NCBI GenBank assembly: GCA_016748015.1
Contig: JAAOMT010000392.1
Location: 10,136 to 24,229, forward strand
Origin: Geosiphon pyriformis
Taxonomy: Eukaryota > Glomeromycota > Glomeromycetes > Archaeosporales > Geosiphonaceae
Direction: 5' to 3'
DNA: 14,094 nt
In this document: one piece after another, positions 1 through 8,560 of the stretch
Layout of the letters: each line of letters opens with the position of its first letter
How positions within the stretch are numbered: position 1 is the stretch's first letter
Made by a program: the position numbers and the translations under genes
Notes under the pieces: model-generated
Database searches by the model: none
The model's input: only the letters and a program-made list of their open reading frames with translations
What the model was told of the DNA's origin: nothing

Positions 1-1060
1 TTTTTTATTCAAAAAATTACAAAAGCAAACAAATATTTTTTAAATTAAATTAAGAAATACCAATTAGTTTTTTATTTACAAATATTTAAATATATAATAT
101 TCAAAATTAATATTTGTATCTTTATAGTTGTTTTTTTTAAGAGTTTTATGTTTTTTATAATTATTTTTTTAATTATATTAAAAAATAATAATATAATTGT
201 TTTATGTATTAAGTATATATTTATTTATTTTATTATTAGTTTTTTTAATTTAATAATAATATGTATTTTATTATTAATTATAGTAATTTGTTTTTTAATA
301 ATCAAAATAGTATTTAAATAATTTTTGTAATATTTATAAAAAATATAAAAAATATTTTGATTTAAAAAATAATTATTTATATTAATTATTTTAAAAATAA
401 TATATTTATTTATAATTAATTTTATAATATTATTATAATAACTAATTATATTATTTATAATATTTTTTAAGTTGTATATAATAAAAAAATTACTTATTAA
501 AGATTATTTTATATTAATCTTATAAAATATAAAATTATTATTTAAAATTTTATTAACTATAAATAGTTGTTTATTAATTAAAACACTTATTTTCATAAAT
601 ATTATTTCTGTTTAAATAGTATTTTAAAACTAAATTATATAAAAAATATATTTTAGCATTTTTATTTTTTTAAAAATAATTATTTATGTTTTTATTGATA
701 AGTTAAAAATAATATTAATTTTTTTGGTAATTTGTTTAAAAATACTTTTTTAATATTTATTTTTATAAAACAAATAGAAAAACTTATAATTTTTTATATT
801 ATAATTTACAATTTTATAAACAAACAAAATTAAAAACAATATTTTATCTTATAAATTTGTTTTTATCTGGTTTTGGCTAAAATTTTATATAATGTTTTAT
901 TAAAATTTTTTTTTATTAAATATTTAATAAATATGATCCAACTATTATTTAAAAGTTAAAAACAAACTAAATATTTCAGAGCTAAATAAGATTTATGTAC
1001 TTTTTATATGTAATTAACTATTTAAACCAGTTCAGATTATATTATACTAATATAATTAAA
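1..1060. other. Extremely AT-rich tract, no gene seen
   Basis: No coding region, RNA gene or repeat could be supported here. The stretch is almost pure A/T with long T and A runs; for example 181-240 has 4 G and no C among 60 bases. It is more eroded than the element sequence to the right, so it may be an old transposon drifted past recognition, or native intergenic DNA. Only 840-1060 has somewhat more mixed sequence, and I recognise nothing in it. Confidence 0.6.
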
Positions 1061-1071
1061 AAAATTTATTT

Positions 1072-1217
1072 GATAAAGACATTTTTTAAACTATTTTAAA
1101 CAAGATAAAATTACCAAAAATTAATCTAACCAGCTATTTAATTATTTTTAAATAGTTAGTTCTAATCTTAACAAATTTATAAATTTAAAGTAAAATTAAA
1201 TTAGAAAATGTCTTATT
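1072..1217. repeat. Imperfect inverted repeat (hairpin), about 70-base arms
   Basis: The left arm (1072-1141) and right arm (1148-1217) are reverse complements of each other around a 6-base centre, with mismatches and small gaps. The innermost 14 bases of each arm (AACCAGCTATTTAA against TTAAATAGTTAGTT) differ by two transitions. The outermost parts share AAGACATTTT against AAAATGTCTT. Most mismatches are C/T or G/A. It could be a foldback element, a short MITE, or two head-to-head fragments of one repeat. I see no target duplication and no protein. Confidence 0.55.
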
Positions 1218-1599
1218 ATTAATAACAACTTAATTCACAAAACTACTAGACATATTAATATTATCTATACAATATTTTTTTTTCAATAATATCATTTTTT
1301 TTTCTAACTTACTAATAATTTTGTTAAAAACATACAGATATATCATAATTTTATTAACTCTAAAGCTAAAGATACTGTTCAAAACAAAATTATTCTTAAA
1401 AAATTGTTCAAATACAATTACCAAAAAACCAACAAGTATAATAATAGATCAAACTAAAATAATTAACTTGGTTAAACCAAATTCCAAAAAAACCAATCAA
1501 AAAAAAACCAAAAAATTATCAACTACTACAAAAAAAAAAATACTATTAAAAAAAAAATCAAAAATGTTTACAAGCACAGAAGTCTTAATATAAGACTTA
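1218..1599. other. A-rich low-complexity stretch
   Basis: The plus strand is dominated by A runs (for example 1490-1560). A plus-strand reading with a TTG start at 1321 gives a Lys/Thr-rich 90-residue peptide with no family resemblance, and I judge it a chance opening in A-rich DNA. On the minus strand the stretch lies just downstream of the RRM/knuckle remnant. There it reads as Phe/Leu/Ile-rich sequence, as expected if a Pro/Ser-rich tail had suffered C-to-T changes. That link is inference. Confidence 0.35.
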
Positions 1600-2361
1600 A
1601 TATTTATAAAATAAAATACAAATATCTTAAAAATCTTGAAAGAAAAAAACAAAAGCACTTTATAATTTACAATCAGATAGTCTATTTTTTGATACCTAAA
1701 ACAGTATTAACAATCAGAAATTTTCTATCAGATATAATACTTCTTTAGTATATTAGTTTTGATTACTATAGCATTTAAATCAGTTTAAAATCTAAATATA
1801 ATCAAAACAAACTAAGAACAACAACCAGATTTAGGAAAGTAAGAAATAAAACACATTTAACCATCAATTTAAAAAATTATATTACTAATCTTAAAGACAG
1901 TACAGCCAGAAAAAAAATTGATTAACTTGGTCTTAAACCTATTATAAAACAAAGTAATCTTATTTTAATTTACCAAAAAAAAATTCTAATACTATTCTTA
2001 TTTACTAATACTAATTAATAATTTAAAGCAGACAGAATAACATTCAGTTTTTTAAAATAAACAATAATATATTGTTAAATACCAGCAAGCTTTAGTATAA
2101 TATAGATAATCTTATTAAACTTACTAAGTACTGTCTTAATATTAGCAGTAAACATATCTAAAAATATATTATGCAGTATAACAACAACAAAAAGAGAACC
2201 AGTTTTAAAAATCATTAAAGACTTGGCAATTTTAAGAATCAAATAAACAGAGCTTATAAGCTTAACCAAAAAAGCAGCTTCTAAAGATTTTTAAGAAGTA
2301 AACTTTATACAAAAAAGCTTTATATTGTCTTTTAATATTGACTTTTTATCCAAAAAACCAT
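1600..2361 (-). pseudogene. Decayed RRM plus CCHC zinc-knuckle gene (LINE ORF1-like)
   Basis: Read on the minus strand from 2361 downward, frame segments give an RRM-like half. The open piece 2269-2075 ends in KIIYIILKLAGI, followed after one stop by QYIIVYFKK (RNP1-like) and ILSALNY. A frameshift near the T-run at about 1915 leads into SGCTVFKISN and MCFI. Two adjacent stops (TGA TAG), where Trp-Trp would fit, precede a knuckle-spaced motif at 1703-1662. This motif reads C-x2-Y-x4-Y-x4-Y: three of the four C-x2-C-x4-H-x4-C ligands have become Tyr, each one transition away. The order RRM then knuckle matches repetitive RNA-binding or LINE ORF1 proteins I recall from mycorrhizal fungi; that is memory, not a search. 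About ten stops plus frameshifts make it dead. The inverted solo LTR at 2362-3244 interrupts its 5' side. Confidence 0.5.
1662..1703 (-). other. Destroyed CCHC knuckle within the RRM gene remnant
   Basis: Fourteen minus-strand codons read C-F-R-Y-Q-K-I-D-Y-L-I-V-N-Y. The spacing is exactly that of a retroviral-type knuckle, but positions 2, 3 and 4 of the ligand set are TAT. TGT to TAT and CAT to TAT are single G-to-A or C-to-T changes. The ancestral ligands are inferred, not observed. Confidence 0.45.
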
Positions 2362-3244
2362 TGTTATAAGTAATTATTTGGGATGTTAAAATAAATAACA
2401 AACTCATAACTTGGTGCTTAATAGTTAATAATACTGTTGATAGTTTCTGAAAATTTTTTGGATTTAAAAGTTTTGGTTAAGTTTTTTGTATAATAAACAA
2501 ATATTTACTTGATAATAGTTTTTTTAAATTTTTTTTTTTAATGTAAAGGCTAGTTTAATCTGGTAATTATGTCTTTTTAATAAGCTATCTTTAAATTTTT
2601 ACTCTTGTTTTATAAGTCTTTTACAGACTATTTTTAATATCAAAAAATAAACAAAAAATAAACAAAAAAAAACATAAAAAATTAGTATTCTATCAATAGC
2701 TATAATCAAAAACCATTAGTTTAGCATAGTTAAGTTGTTAATAAAATTGAGAAATAATGATGTTGATCTAATAAAAAAAATGCCATAAATTAGATGATAA
2801 AACAATAATTTTATTTAATATTTAAATAATTCCACTTTAAGATATAACAAACTATCTTTTAAAGGAAAAAATATGTTATAAATATTTATTGTTAACTAAC
2901 TAAAAACTTATCAAAATGTGAATTAAGTAAATTGAATATTTTGAATATTTTTTAAATATTTTTTTTTACTTTTAATACTACTGTTATATATACATAATTT
3001 CTATTATACAAAATTTTACACATTCCTATTTTTTTCTATGTTATTTTCTAAAACTGTGCTTATTTCTAAACAATATGTTATAATTTCTTAAAAATGTATT
3101 GTAATTTCTGAAAATGTGCTTATTTTTTGTAAATATACATATTCTTAAAAATATGTTTATATATTGAGTACTATTTTTTTATTGGCCTATTTTTCTGATT
3201 TGTTTTTTTTATTTTTTTCTTGTACTTTTTTTCTATAAGTAACA
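2362..3244 (-). mobile_element. Solo LTR (copy C) of the window's LTR family, inverted
   Basis: The reverse complement matches the LTRs at 3597-4517 and 5982-6913 along its length, and is 883 bases against 921 and 932. On the minus strand it begins TGTTACTTATAGAAAAAA, identical over these 18 bases to the start of the B LTR, and ends CTTATAACA, giving TGTTA...TAACA termini. It contains the T-rich tract (as A-runs at 2640-2690), the AAGCACCAAGTTAT segment, and eroded U3 repeats at about 3000-3170. No primer site or gag follows it, so it is a solo LTR formed by LTR-LTR recombination, or a truncated copy. The flanks ccat (2358-2361) and ttat (3245-3248) could be a 4-base target duplication with CC changed to TT. 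It lies inside the RRM/knuckle remnant. Confidence 0.85.
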
Positions 3245-3467
3245 TTATTTTTTCTTTTAATATTAAGCTCTATCAAAATTTTTATTTTGAATTAATTTTA
3301 TTTCTTTTTTTTTTAATATTATGTATTTAATTTTGGTTTTTAGGTTTTCAAATTGAAAATTGGTCATTTTTTTTATTGGTTAACTATTATTGTTTCTATT
3401 TTTGTATACAATAGTATCTTTGGATAATTTTAAAATATAATATATAGTCAATAGATTGTTTTGATAT
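3245..3467. other. Spacer between solo LTR and nested elements
   Basis: This T-rich stretch lies between copy C and the LTR head D. The only candidate content is on the minus strand: an ATG at 3367-3365 that could be the start of the RRM/knuckle gene cut by copy C. Nothing else is recognised. Confidence 0.4.
3287..3367 (-). pseudogene. Possible N-terminal remnant of the RRM/knuckle gene
   Basis: From the ATG at 3367 the minus strand reads MTNFQFENLKTKIKYIILKK. It then stops after a run of A, where a one-base slip would keep a charged, helix-like reading open (KEIKLIQNKNFDRA). It has the same orientation as the RRM remnant and sits just upstream of it once solo LTR C is removed, so it may be the original 5' end. 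It is short, in A-rich DNA, and has no distinctive motif, so chance is a real alternative. Confidence 0.25.
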
Positions 3468-3596
3468 TATTACTCATAAAAAAAAAAGACAAAAAAAAGA
3501 CAAAAAAACAGATCATAAAATAAACCAATCAAAGAATAGTATTCAATAAGTGAGCACATTTTTAAAAAATTATGACACACTTTTAGAAATATACAC
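3468..3596 (+). mobile_element. LTR head fragment D, interrupted by element A
   Basis: Aligns to the first part of the other LTRs. TATTACTCATAA corresponds to TGTTACTTATAG at the B LTR start, with TG changed to TA. The later stretch AAATAAACCAATCAAAGAAT and TAGTATTCAATAAGTGAGCAC closely matches B at about 6030-6075. It stops exactly where element A begins with TGTTA at 3597. The simplest reading is that D is the 5' LTR of a third, older element and that A inserted into its U3. The rest of D would lie beyond the right edge. Confidence 0.75.
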
Positions 3597-3693
3597 TGTT
3601 ATTTGTTGAAAAGTACAAAAAGAAAATAAGAAAAACAAATAAAATAGATTAATAAGAGAATAAAACTTAATAAGTAAGCATAATATTAAAAAA

Positions 3694-3832
3694 ATTATGA
3701 CATATTGCTTAGCAATTGGCATATTGTCAGTAAATTATGGCATACTACTCAGCAATAAGCACATTGTCAGAAAATCATAGCATATTGCTCAGCAATAAAC
3801 ACATTGTCAAAGAAAATAGGACATATTGCTCA
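3694..3832 (+). repeat. 40-base tandem repeats in U3 of LTR A
   Basis: Units begin at 3694, 3734, 3774 and 3814, an exact 40-base period, the last one partial. Each starts with a variant of ATTATGGCATATTGCTCAGC and continues with AATAAGCACATTGTCAGTAA. Where least mutated, a unit holds the hyphenated palindrome TATTGCT-C-AGCAATA. The position upstream of the TATA run suggests enhancer or activator sites; that role is inferred. Confidence 0.85.
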
Positions 3833-3862
3833 AAAAAATATGAGATTTTATATAACAAGAAT

Positions 3863-3874
3863 TATATATATATA
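3863..3874 (+). promoter_or_regulatory. TATA-like element of LTR A
   Basis: An uninterrupted TATATATATATAG run sits about 30 bases after the U3 repeats, at the same relative place as TATATATAG (6258-6266) in LTR B. It is the likely core promoter of the element. The surrounding DNA is AT-rich, so its conserved position between copies is the main support. Confidence 0.5.
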
Positions 3875-4519
3875 GTAAGAGTATTAGAAACAAAAAAGAT
3901 AGAATTAATACAAACAAGATTAGTTACAATTCATTAATTATCCAATACTTTTTTTTTCAAAAAATAGTTTTCTATAACTTAAAGTGAAATTAACTTACAT
4001 ATTAATAAAATATTAATTATCATCTAAAATCCATGTTACTATTACTTAATTAAGAAATATTAATTAATTCTATGCTATTAACATTTAATGTTAATAAAAT
4101 TTAATACTTAATTACACTAAATCAATAGCTTTTGATTATAGATATTGACAAGATACTAATTTTTTATTTTTTTTAGTTTTTTAGTTTTTTTTATTTTTCT
4201 TGTTTTATTTCTTGTTTATTAATTGATTAAAAAAATTATGCACTAAGTATTTAATGTCAAAAATAGTCTGATAAAAAAAGAGTAGAAATTTAAGAATAGC
4301 TTACCAAAAGAGCATAATTGCCAAATAAACCAGCTATTATGTTGAAAAAAAAATTCACAAAAAAAACTATCAATTAAATATTTGTTTATTATACAAAAGA
4401 CTTAACCAAAACTTTTAGACTCTAAAACTTTTAGAAATTACCAACACTACTAGTTATTAAGTACCAAGTTACAGATTTGTTATTTGTTTTAATACTTCCA
4501 AATAAGCACTTATAATATT

Positions 4520-4537
4520 TGATGCTCTCTATGAGAT
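4520..4537 (+). other. Mutated primer-binding site of element A
   Basis: TGATGCTCTCTATGAGA lies 2 bases after the LTR end and corresponds to TGGTGCTCTCTGTGAAG in element B. The invariant TGG, which pairs with tRNA CCA-3', is TGA here, so priming would be impaired. Confidence 0.65.
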
Positions 4538-4569
4538 ATAATCTAACAGAAAACCAGCACTAATATTAA

Positions 4570-5981
4570 TCATCTAAAAAAGTAGTAAATCAAGAAATTA
4601 TAAAAGAAAATTATTTAAAATTTGCGAAATTCTTATTTTAACATTATCAAACCCATCTTAGACTAACAAGTAATAATTGGCCAATAGAATCAGCTTTCAA
4701 TTTTTACATCAACAAAAAAATTAAATCCTATTTGGAAAACCAAAAAGATCCAGAAGCTGCTCTCAATAATTTCTACAGCAAATTATTCTAAAGCATTACA
4801 ATTTTACCAAATTATTTGTTTACATTACTAATCATAGAAATAAACAAAAAAATTGAAAAATATATCTAACAAAGATTTTTTATTATTTTTGCAGATAAGA
4901 AAAATTTATATACTCTAACAAAAATATCAAGAAAAATACAACTATTTAATTAGAAAAAACCAAGAATTATTTTACTTATTTATTTATTATACTATTATAT
5001 ATTAGAAAGTACTATATATATACTATCAGAATTCACATTACCATCAATTGTGAAAACACTATTACTCAAAGTATTATTCCAAAATAATTAAGAAAAAGCC
5101 AAATTATTAAGAATCTATAATGATTACTTTAAAAAATTTAGATCATAATCAACAATACTATTAAAACTTTAATTATTACTACTCCAATCAAATTTCAAAT
5201 TTATCAGTCATTAAAAAGATATTAATTCAGAAGAGAAAAACAGCAATCAGGAAAATAATAATCAAAACCTGATTCCAAATAATCTGAAAATACAAACTCT
5301 AATTGCTCTAACTTTGTCAAATCTAAATAATCTAAACTCTGTTCTTATTATTTAGCAAAACTTATCTTCAGTTATTGTGATCAATCTATTAGTTGCACTA
5401 ATTGTCTTATCACAACAATGATTTCAATAATAATTGTAATAACAACAACTAATATTAATAACATATACACTTATTGCTAAACTCAAAAAATACATTGGCA
5501 AAAAAAACAATGCTTAAGCATGATTGAATAATGTTGTCAAAACAATTACAGCCAATAACTGAAATAATGTCAGAGTCTTTTAAGCTATTTTTTATTACTT
5601 ATAAGATACTATTAACTCGTAATATTAAAATCTTATTAACAAGCCACAAATTTTTAATATGTTTAAAACTGTATTTTTATAATACTTTAGCAATTATAAC
5701 AGCATTAATTAGTTATTAACTAGTTTTGCCACAATTAAACAAGGCAATACTGAAGCAGTTACTACTTACTTAAAATGTTTTCACAAAAATCTGTGCCAAA
5801 TACAGACAATTCAAGCTGATTACTTTACTAAGACACAAATTTTAAACCAGTTTATTTATGGATTATACAGTAGTTTGTTATAATAAATATGTCTAATACA
5901 CTCAAATATCTTTTAAAATACAGTCATATACACCAAAGATTTTGAATTAACCAAACTCAAAGCCAATTATGTCTAAACCAT
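4570..5981 (+). pseudogene. Gag remnant of element A
   Basis: Aligns with the gag of element B at 6970-8320. Recognisable pieces include NQEIIKENYLKFAKFLF near the start, HYQTH and NWPIESAF further on, the capsid part around 5700-5860, and ILNQFIYGLYSS (about 5838-5873). That last piece falls in about 100 bases that B has lost. Stops occur every few dozen codons, many at Gln or Trp positions, and frames shift. No credible start codon remains. A clean 62-codon opening at 5531-5719 is out of register with the gag frame and is a by-product. The function would have been the structural Gag polyprotein forming the virus-like particle. Confidence 0.75.
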
Positions 5982-6084
5982 TGTTACTTATAGAAAAAAG
6001 TATAAAAAAAATAGTAAGAAAAACAGATAAAAAAAATAAACCAATAAAAAAATAGTATTGAGCATGTGAGCATATTGCTGGTAA

Positions 6085-6240
6085 ATTATGGCATATTGCT
6101 CAGCAATGTAAGCAATATCAATAAATTAGAACATATTGCTTAATAATATAAGCAATGTTAATAGATTAAAGCACATTATTCAGCAATATAAATATTGCTT
6201 AAGAAATTATGACATATTGCTCACAAATATATAAGATTTT
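6085..6240 (+). repeat. 40-base tandem repeats in U3 of LTR B
   Basis: Units begin at 6085, 6125, 6165 and 6206, a period of 40-41 bases. The first reads ATTATGGCATATTGCTCAGC then AATGTAAGCAATATCAATAA. The unit matches the one in LTR A at the same place, so the array predates the copies. The palindromic core TATTGCT-C-AGCAAT is intact in unit 1. Confidence 0.85.
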
Positions 6241-6257
6241 ATAAAACATTAATTATG

Positions 6258-6266
6258 TATATATAG
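6258..6266 (+). promoter_or_regulatory. TATA-like element of LTR B
   Basis: TATATATAG lies just after the U3 repeat array, at the position of the longer TATA run in LTR A. It is a probable core promoter; transcription would start shortly downstream and define the R region. Confidence 0.5.
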
Positions 6267-6915
6267 CAAGAATGTTAAAAGCAGAAAAGAGAGAACATAC
6301 AGCTAGAATTCTCAATTACAAAACACAATTAGAAGTAGTTCAAAATTTATATTACATATTAATAAATTATCAATTACCACTTAAATTTATGTTATTATTC
6401 TTGATTAAAAAATCTTTATCATTTTTACTCTATCAACACTTAACTATACAAAAACAATAACTCTTGATCACAGCTATTGACAGGATATTAATTTCTTCTT
6501 TTCTTTATTTTTTTTTATTTTTTTATTTTTTGTTCTTTTTTTTGTTGTTTATTGTTTACTAACGGATTTAAAAGATTAAGTATTAATTAATTAATGTCAA
6601 GAATAGCCTGGTAAAAGATCCAGAAATAAGGATATAGAACTCAAAAATTGAGAATAACTTACCAAAAAAGCATGACTGCTAAAATAAACTGACCACTATG
6701 CTAAAAAAAGAAATTAACAGAATAAGCATTTTGAAAGACTACTAAAACAACCATTAAATCTCTGTTTATTATACAAAAAATTCAACCAAAAATCTTCAGA
6801 TATGAAAATTTTCAGATACATAAATCTTCAGATATTACCAATCATATTACTTATTAAGCACCAAGTTATAAATTTGTTATTTGTATTGACACTCCAAATA
6901 ATTACCTGTAATATT

Positions 6916-6932
6916 TGGTGCTCTCTGTGAAG
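6916..6932 (+). other. Primer-binding site of element B
   Basis: TGGTGCTCTCTGTGAAG starts 2 bases after the LTR and begins with the TGG that pairs with the CCA-3' end of a tRNA. The complementary primer would end CACAGAGAGCACCA. I do not assign a tRNA species from sequence alone. Confidence 0.7.
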
Positions 6933-7815
6933 TATAATCCAGCAAAAAACCAATATTAACAACAACTATCCAGAAAAGTGACAGACCAAGAAAGTATAAG
7001 AGAAAACTATTTAAGATTCACAAAATCTTTATTTCAGCAATACCAAAATCATTTTGAATTGACAAGTAACAATTGGCCAGCAGAATCAGCTTTCAATTTC
7101 TAAATCAACAAAAAAATTAAAGCATATTTGAAAGCCCAAGAAAATCTAGAATCTGTTCTCAATAACTTCAACAGTAAATTATTCCAAAACATTACACTTT
7201 TACCAAACTATCTGTTTGCACTAACAATTACAAAAATAAATAGAAAAATTAGAAATTACATTTAACAAAAATTTCTCATTACTTATGTAAATAAAAGCAA
7301 AGAAAAATTACAAACACTAACAGAAACACTAAGAAAAATACAATCACCTACTTGAAAGAAACCAAAAGTTGTCTCTCTTATACACCTATCATACTATCAT
7401 ATTTCAAGAAATACCATTAACATAATATTAGCAGGCATGTTCACATCAACTATGAAATCACTGATAGCTAAAATTCTATTTCAGAGTAAACTAAAAAAAG
7501 CAAAACTATTGGGAACCTATGACAAGTATTTTGAGGAATTTAATTTATGACCTACAATACTATCAGAACATTGGTCACCATTACCACAACTGGATTTTGG
7601 AATTACCAGCCCTTGGAAAAAAACTGATTTAGAAGAAGAAGAAGATAAAAATCAGAAATTTAATTACCGAAATTCAATCTTAGAAAATCTGGAAATACAA
7701 ACTCCAATTATTCTAACTCAGCAAAATCAGAACAATCTAAACTCCAATCCTATTATTCTTCAAAACTTATCTTCAGTAATTGTGATTGATTCACCACCAG
7801 TTGTCTCAATTGCCA

Positions 7816-7836
7816 AACAACAACAACAACAACAAT
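7816..7836 (+). repeat. (CAA)7 microsatellite in gag B
   Basis: Seven CAA codons in a row encode Gln before a TAG at what would be another Gln. Copy A has a broken CAA/AAC run at the same place (about 5411-5455), so the poly-Gln tract belongs to the family and has been eroded by C-to-T changes. Confidence 0.7.
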
Positions 7837-8518
7837 AGCTCCAATAATTACTTCAACTACCACTATTATAACAACTGTTATTAATAGCATATACACCAAT
7901 TGTCAAATTAAAGAAATTCAACAGCAAAGAAAACAATGTCCAAGTTTAATTGAATAATATTACAAAAGCCATTACTGCCAATAATTGAGATAATGCCAAA
8001 GCTTTCCAAGTAATTCCATATTTTTTCCAAAATACTACTAATTCATAGTATTAAAGCTTGATCTAAAAGCCCCAAAATTTCAATGATTTTAAAATTGAAT
8101 TTTTGAAATACTTTAGTAATAATAATAGCATTAATTATTTCACAACTGTCTTCACTACTATCAAACAAGGAAAAACTAAAGCCATTACTATTTACCTAGG
8201 ATATATTCATAGAAATTTGTACCAAATACAAGCAATTGATACAAATTATTTTACAGCACCACAGATTTTGAATTGACCAAGCTAGAAACTAACCATGTTT
8301 AAACTATTAATCTAGTAATGAACAGATCATCTGACTTGAATTCCAAATTGAAACAATTCAGTAATTTTATTAATCAAAAATTAAAGAAATACTTAGCTAA
8401 CAATCAAGCAATTTATCAATTTTCACAATATCACAATAATCCAAGAAACCCAAATTATTTCTAAAATCAACTGCATCTATTATTAACCAATCAACAGTAA
8501 CAACAAGAGATATTTAGT

Positions 8519-8560
8519 TGCTACTATTGTAATAAACAAAAACATCTACAAATTGACTGT
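8519..8560 (+). other. Intact CCHC zinc knuckle of Gag B
   Basis: Codons read C-YY-C-NKQK-H-LQID-C, an exact C-x2-C-x4-H-x4-C nucleocapsid motif (TGC 8519, TGT 8528, CAT 8543, TGT 8558). All four ligands survive, in contrast to the ruined knuckle at 1662-1703. The motif binds the element's RNA during packaging in related retroelements. The minus-strand opening 8514-8729 is its antisense shadow. Confidence 0.9.

Larger units (their letters stand above)
3597..4517 (+). repeat. 5' LTR of element A
   Basis: It starts TGTTATTTGTTGAAAAGTAC, and the family start is TGTTACTTATAG. It ends CACTTATAATA, where solo copy C has TATAACA, so the terminal CA is mutated to TA. Boundaries were set by comparing copies A, B and C, by the TGTTA/TAACA inverted termini, and by the primer site starting 2 bases later. 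It contains U3 tandem repeats, a TATA run at 3863-3874 and a T-rich tract at about 4157-4215. A short reading frame at 3737-3937 runs through the U3 repeats and is not a gene. Confidence 0.85.
3597..5981 (+). mobile_element. Ty3/Gypsy element A, 5' portion only, split by element B
   Basis: Element A comprises an LTR (3597-4517), a mutated primer site and a gag remnant. It aligns collinearly with 5982 to about 8320 of element B and breaks off at 5981, where B begins with TGTTAC. The A gag sequence just before the break (GTCTAAACCATT) matches B's own gag at about 8299-8311, so B landed inside A's gag. The remainder of A is expected to the right of B, outside the window. A carries more stops and more AT than B, in line with its being older. 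The bases at the B junction are accat (5977-5981), the expected target duplication. Confidence 0.85.
5982..6913 (+). repeat. 5' LTR of element B
   Basis: It begins TGTTACTTATAGAAAAAAG and ends ATTACCTGTAATA, two bases before the primer site. Length is 932 bases. It is less eroded than LTR A and gives the clearest view of the family: U3 repeats (6085-6240), TATA (6258-6266), a T-rich tract (6496-6556), then CAAGTTATAAATTTGTTATT near the end. A 62-codon opening at 6272-6460 starts just after the TATA box, has no counterpart kept open in LTR A, and is not called a gene. Confidence 0.88.

Noticed and set aside
1230-1424. Minus-strand 64-codon opening
   Set aside because: Hydrophobic low-complexity reading of T-rich DNA; might at most be the eroded tail of the RRM/knuckle remnant.
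1321-1593. Plus-strand 90-codon Lys/Thr-rich opening
   Set aside because: TTG start, simple A-rich composition and no domain; opposite strand to the gene remnant there.
3694-3832. Regular 40-base repeats suggestive of a CRISPR array
   Set aside because: The units are contiguous with no unique spacers, recur at the same place in each LTR, and lie in a eukaryotic retroelement U3.
3737-3937. Plus-strand 66-codon opening starting in LTR A
   Set aside because: Runs through U3 repeats and the TATA box; not kept open in LTR B.
5531-5719. Plus-strand 62-codon opening inside gag A
   Set aside because: Out of register with the gag frame shown by alignment to B.
5977-5981. accat before B and accat before C read as a shared target motif
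   Set aside because: In B it abuts the LTR start and in C the LTR end, so the positions are not equivalent; probably coincidence.
6272-6460. Plus-strand 62-codon opening in LTR B after the TATA box
   Set aside because: Not open in LTR A or C and has no recognisable motif; a chance opening in an LTR.
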